A stretch of DNA of 6,145 bases from Candidatus Krumholzibacteriia bacterium (GTDB lineage Bacteria > Krumholzibacteriota > Krumholzibacteriia > LZORAL124-64-63), in assembly GCA_027056825.1 (NCBI GenBank), contig JALUJS010000719.1, forward strand, positions 1-6,145. Reading direction: 5' to 3'. Positions 5,873 to 6,145 of this stretch are shown piece by piece. Position 1 is the first letter of the stretch, and each line of letters starts with the position of its first letter. The translations under genes were made by a program, and so were the position numbers. Below the pieces are notes generated by a model. That model was given only the letters and a program-made list of their open reading frames with translations. It was not told the origin of the DNA and searched no databases.

Positions 5873-6145
5873 GTCTCGCCTGTGCGTTCGAGGTGCCATG
5901 TGGTGGTCCGCTTCTGTCCGGGCCGCACGGCGGCCAGGAGGTGGTGATCCCCGGCGGCGGGCAACAGCATCCGGTATGAGGATACGGCGTCGGCCGCCGG
6001 CGGACCAGCGGGTCCGGGAAGCTGGACCGTGAAGTTCCCGTCCCAGATCAGGGGATCCGGCGTGGGCTGGGCCACGGGGAGTCCGCAGGCGTCCAGGATC
6101 CGCTCCAGGTCGACCCGGGGAAAAGCGGTGCCGGATGGTTCCAGG
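5839..6145 (-). CDS. C-terminal end of an unidentified protein, partial
   Basis: An open frame enters from the right edge and stops at 5839, giving 101 residues in view. A GTG at 6075 could serve as a start, but the frame stays open above it with sensible composition (SGTAFPRVDLERILDACGLP), so the gene probably begins off-window. Codons down to about 5900 end mostly in G or C, as in the neighbouring genes, which argues that this is real coding sequence. The visible protein has no signal peptide or membrane helix. It shows Pro-rich turns (LPGPAGPPAA) and a probably beta-strand stretch ending WHLERTGETWNAR. I do not recognise the family. Its last 34 bases overlap the start of the tonB-like gene, so the two are likely co-transcribed and translationally coupled. 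Codon bias weakens inside and just before the overlap. Confidence 0.55.
   Translation of the reverse strand, partial: LEPSGTAFPRVDLERILDACGLPVAQPTPDPLIWDGNFTVQLPGPAGPPAADAVSSYRMLLPAAGDHHLLAAVRPGQKRTTTWHLERTGETWNARSPGSAR

Overview
The window is a very GC-rich piece of bacterial chromosome from a diderm (Gram-negative-type) organism. The cell plan is inferred from two lipobox-bearing lipoproteins, a periplasmic DUF2914 protein and a TonB-type energy transducer. Nearly all codons in the real genes end in G or C, so several long open frames on the opposite strand are by-products of base composition. Nothing here fixes the lineage. A high-GC candidate phylum near the FCB group would fit, but this is a weak inference.

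Layout on the + strand: (1) the 3' part of a DUF2232 (YybS-like) polytopic membrane protein whose frame runs off the left edge; (2) rplI, ribosomal protein bL9, starting 3 bases after the DUF2232 stop; (3) a 185-base gap with GC-rich inverted repeats and no clear promoter; (4) a tight three-gene run: a lipoprotein joining a parvulin (PpiC-type) region to C-terminal TPR-like helices, a small exported DUF2914 protein, and a lipoprotein with an N-terminal helical/TPR-like region and a C-terminal type I periplasmic-binding fold (LpoA-like architecture). Gaps in this run are 4 bases and then a 17-base overlap, so it is probably one translationally coupled operon.

On the - strand, entering from the right edge, are the C-terminal end of an unidentified protein and a TonB-family protein. 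These two overlap by about 34 bases. The tonB-like gene converges on the + strand operon, and the two stop regions overlap by 20 bases.

Functional reading: the left part is housekeeping (the conserved DUF2232-rplI neighbourhood). The middle looks like a cell-envelope module: a possible outer-membrane or periplasmic folding factor with a degenerate isomerase site, an exported beta-rich protein of unknown role, and a putative peptidoglycan-synthase activator or solute-binding lipoprotein. I see no rRNA, tRNA, CRISPR array, insertion sequence, phage gene or defence system. The most interesting content is the architecture and linkage of the three envelope proteins, not a clearly new system.
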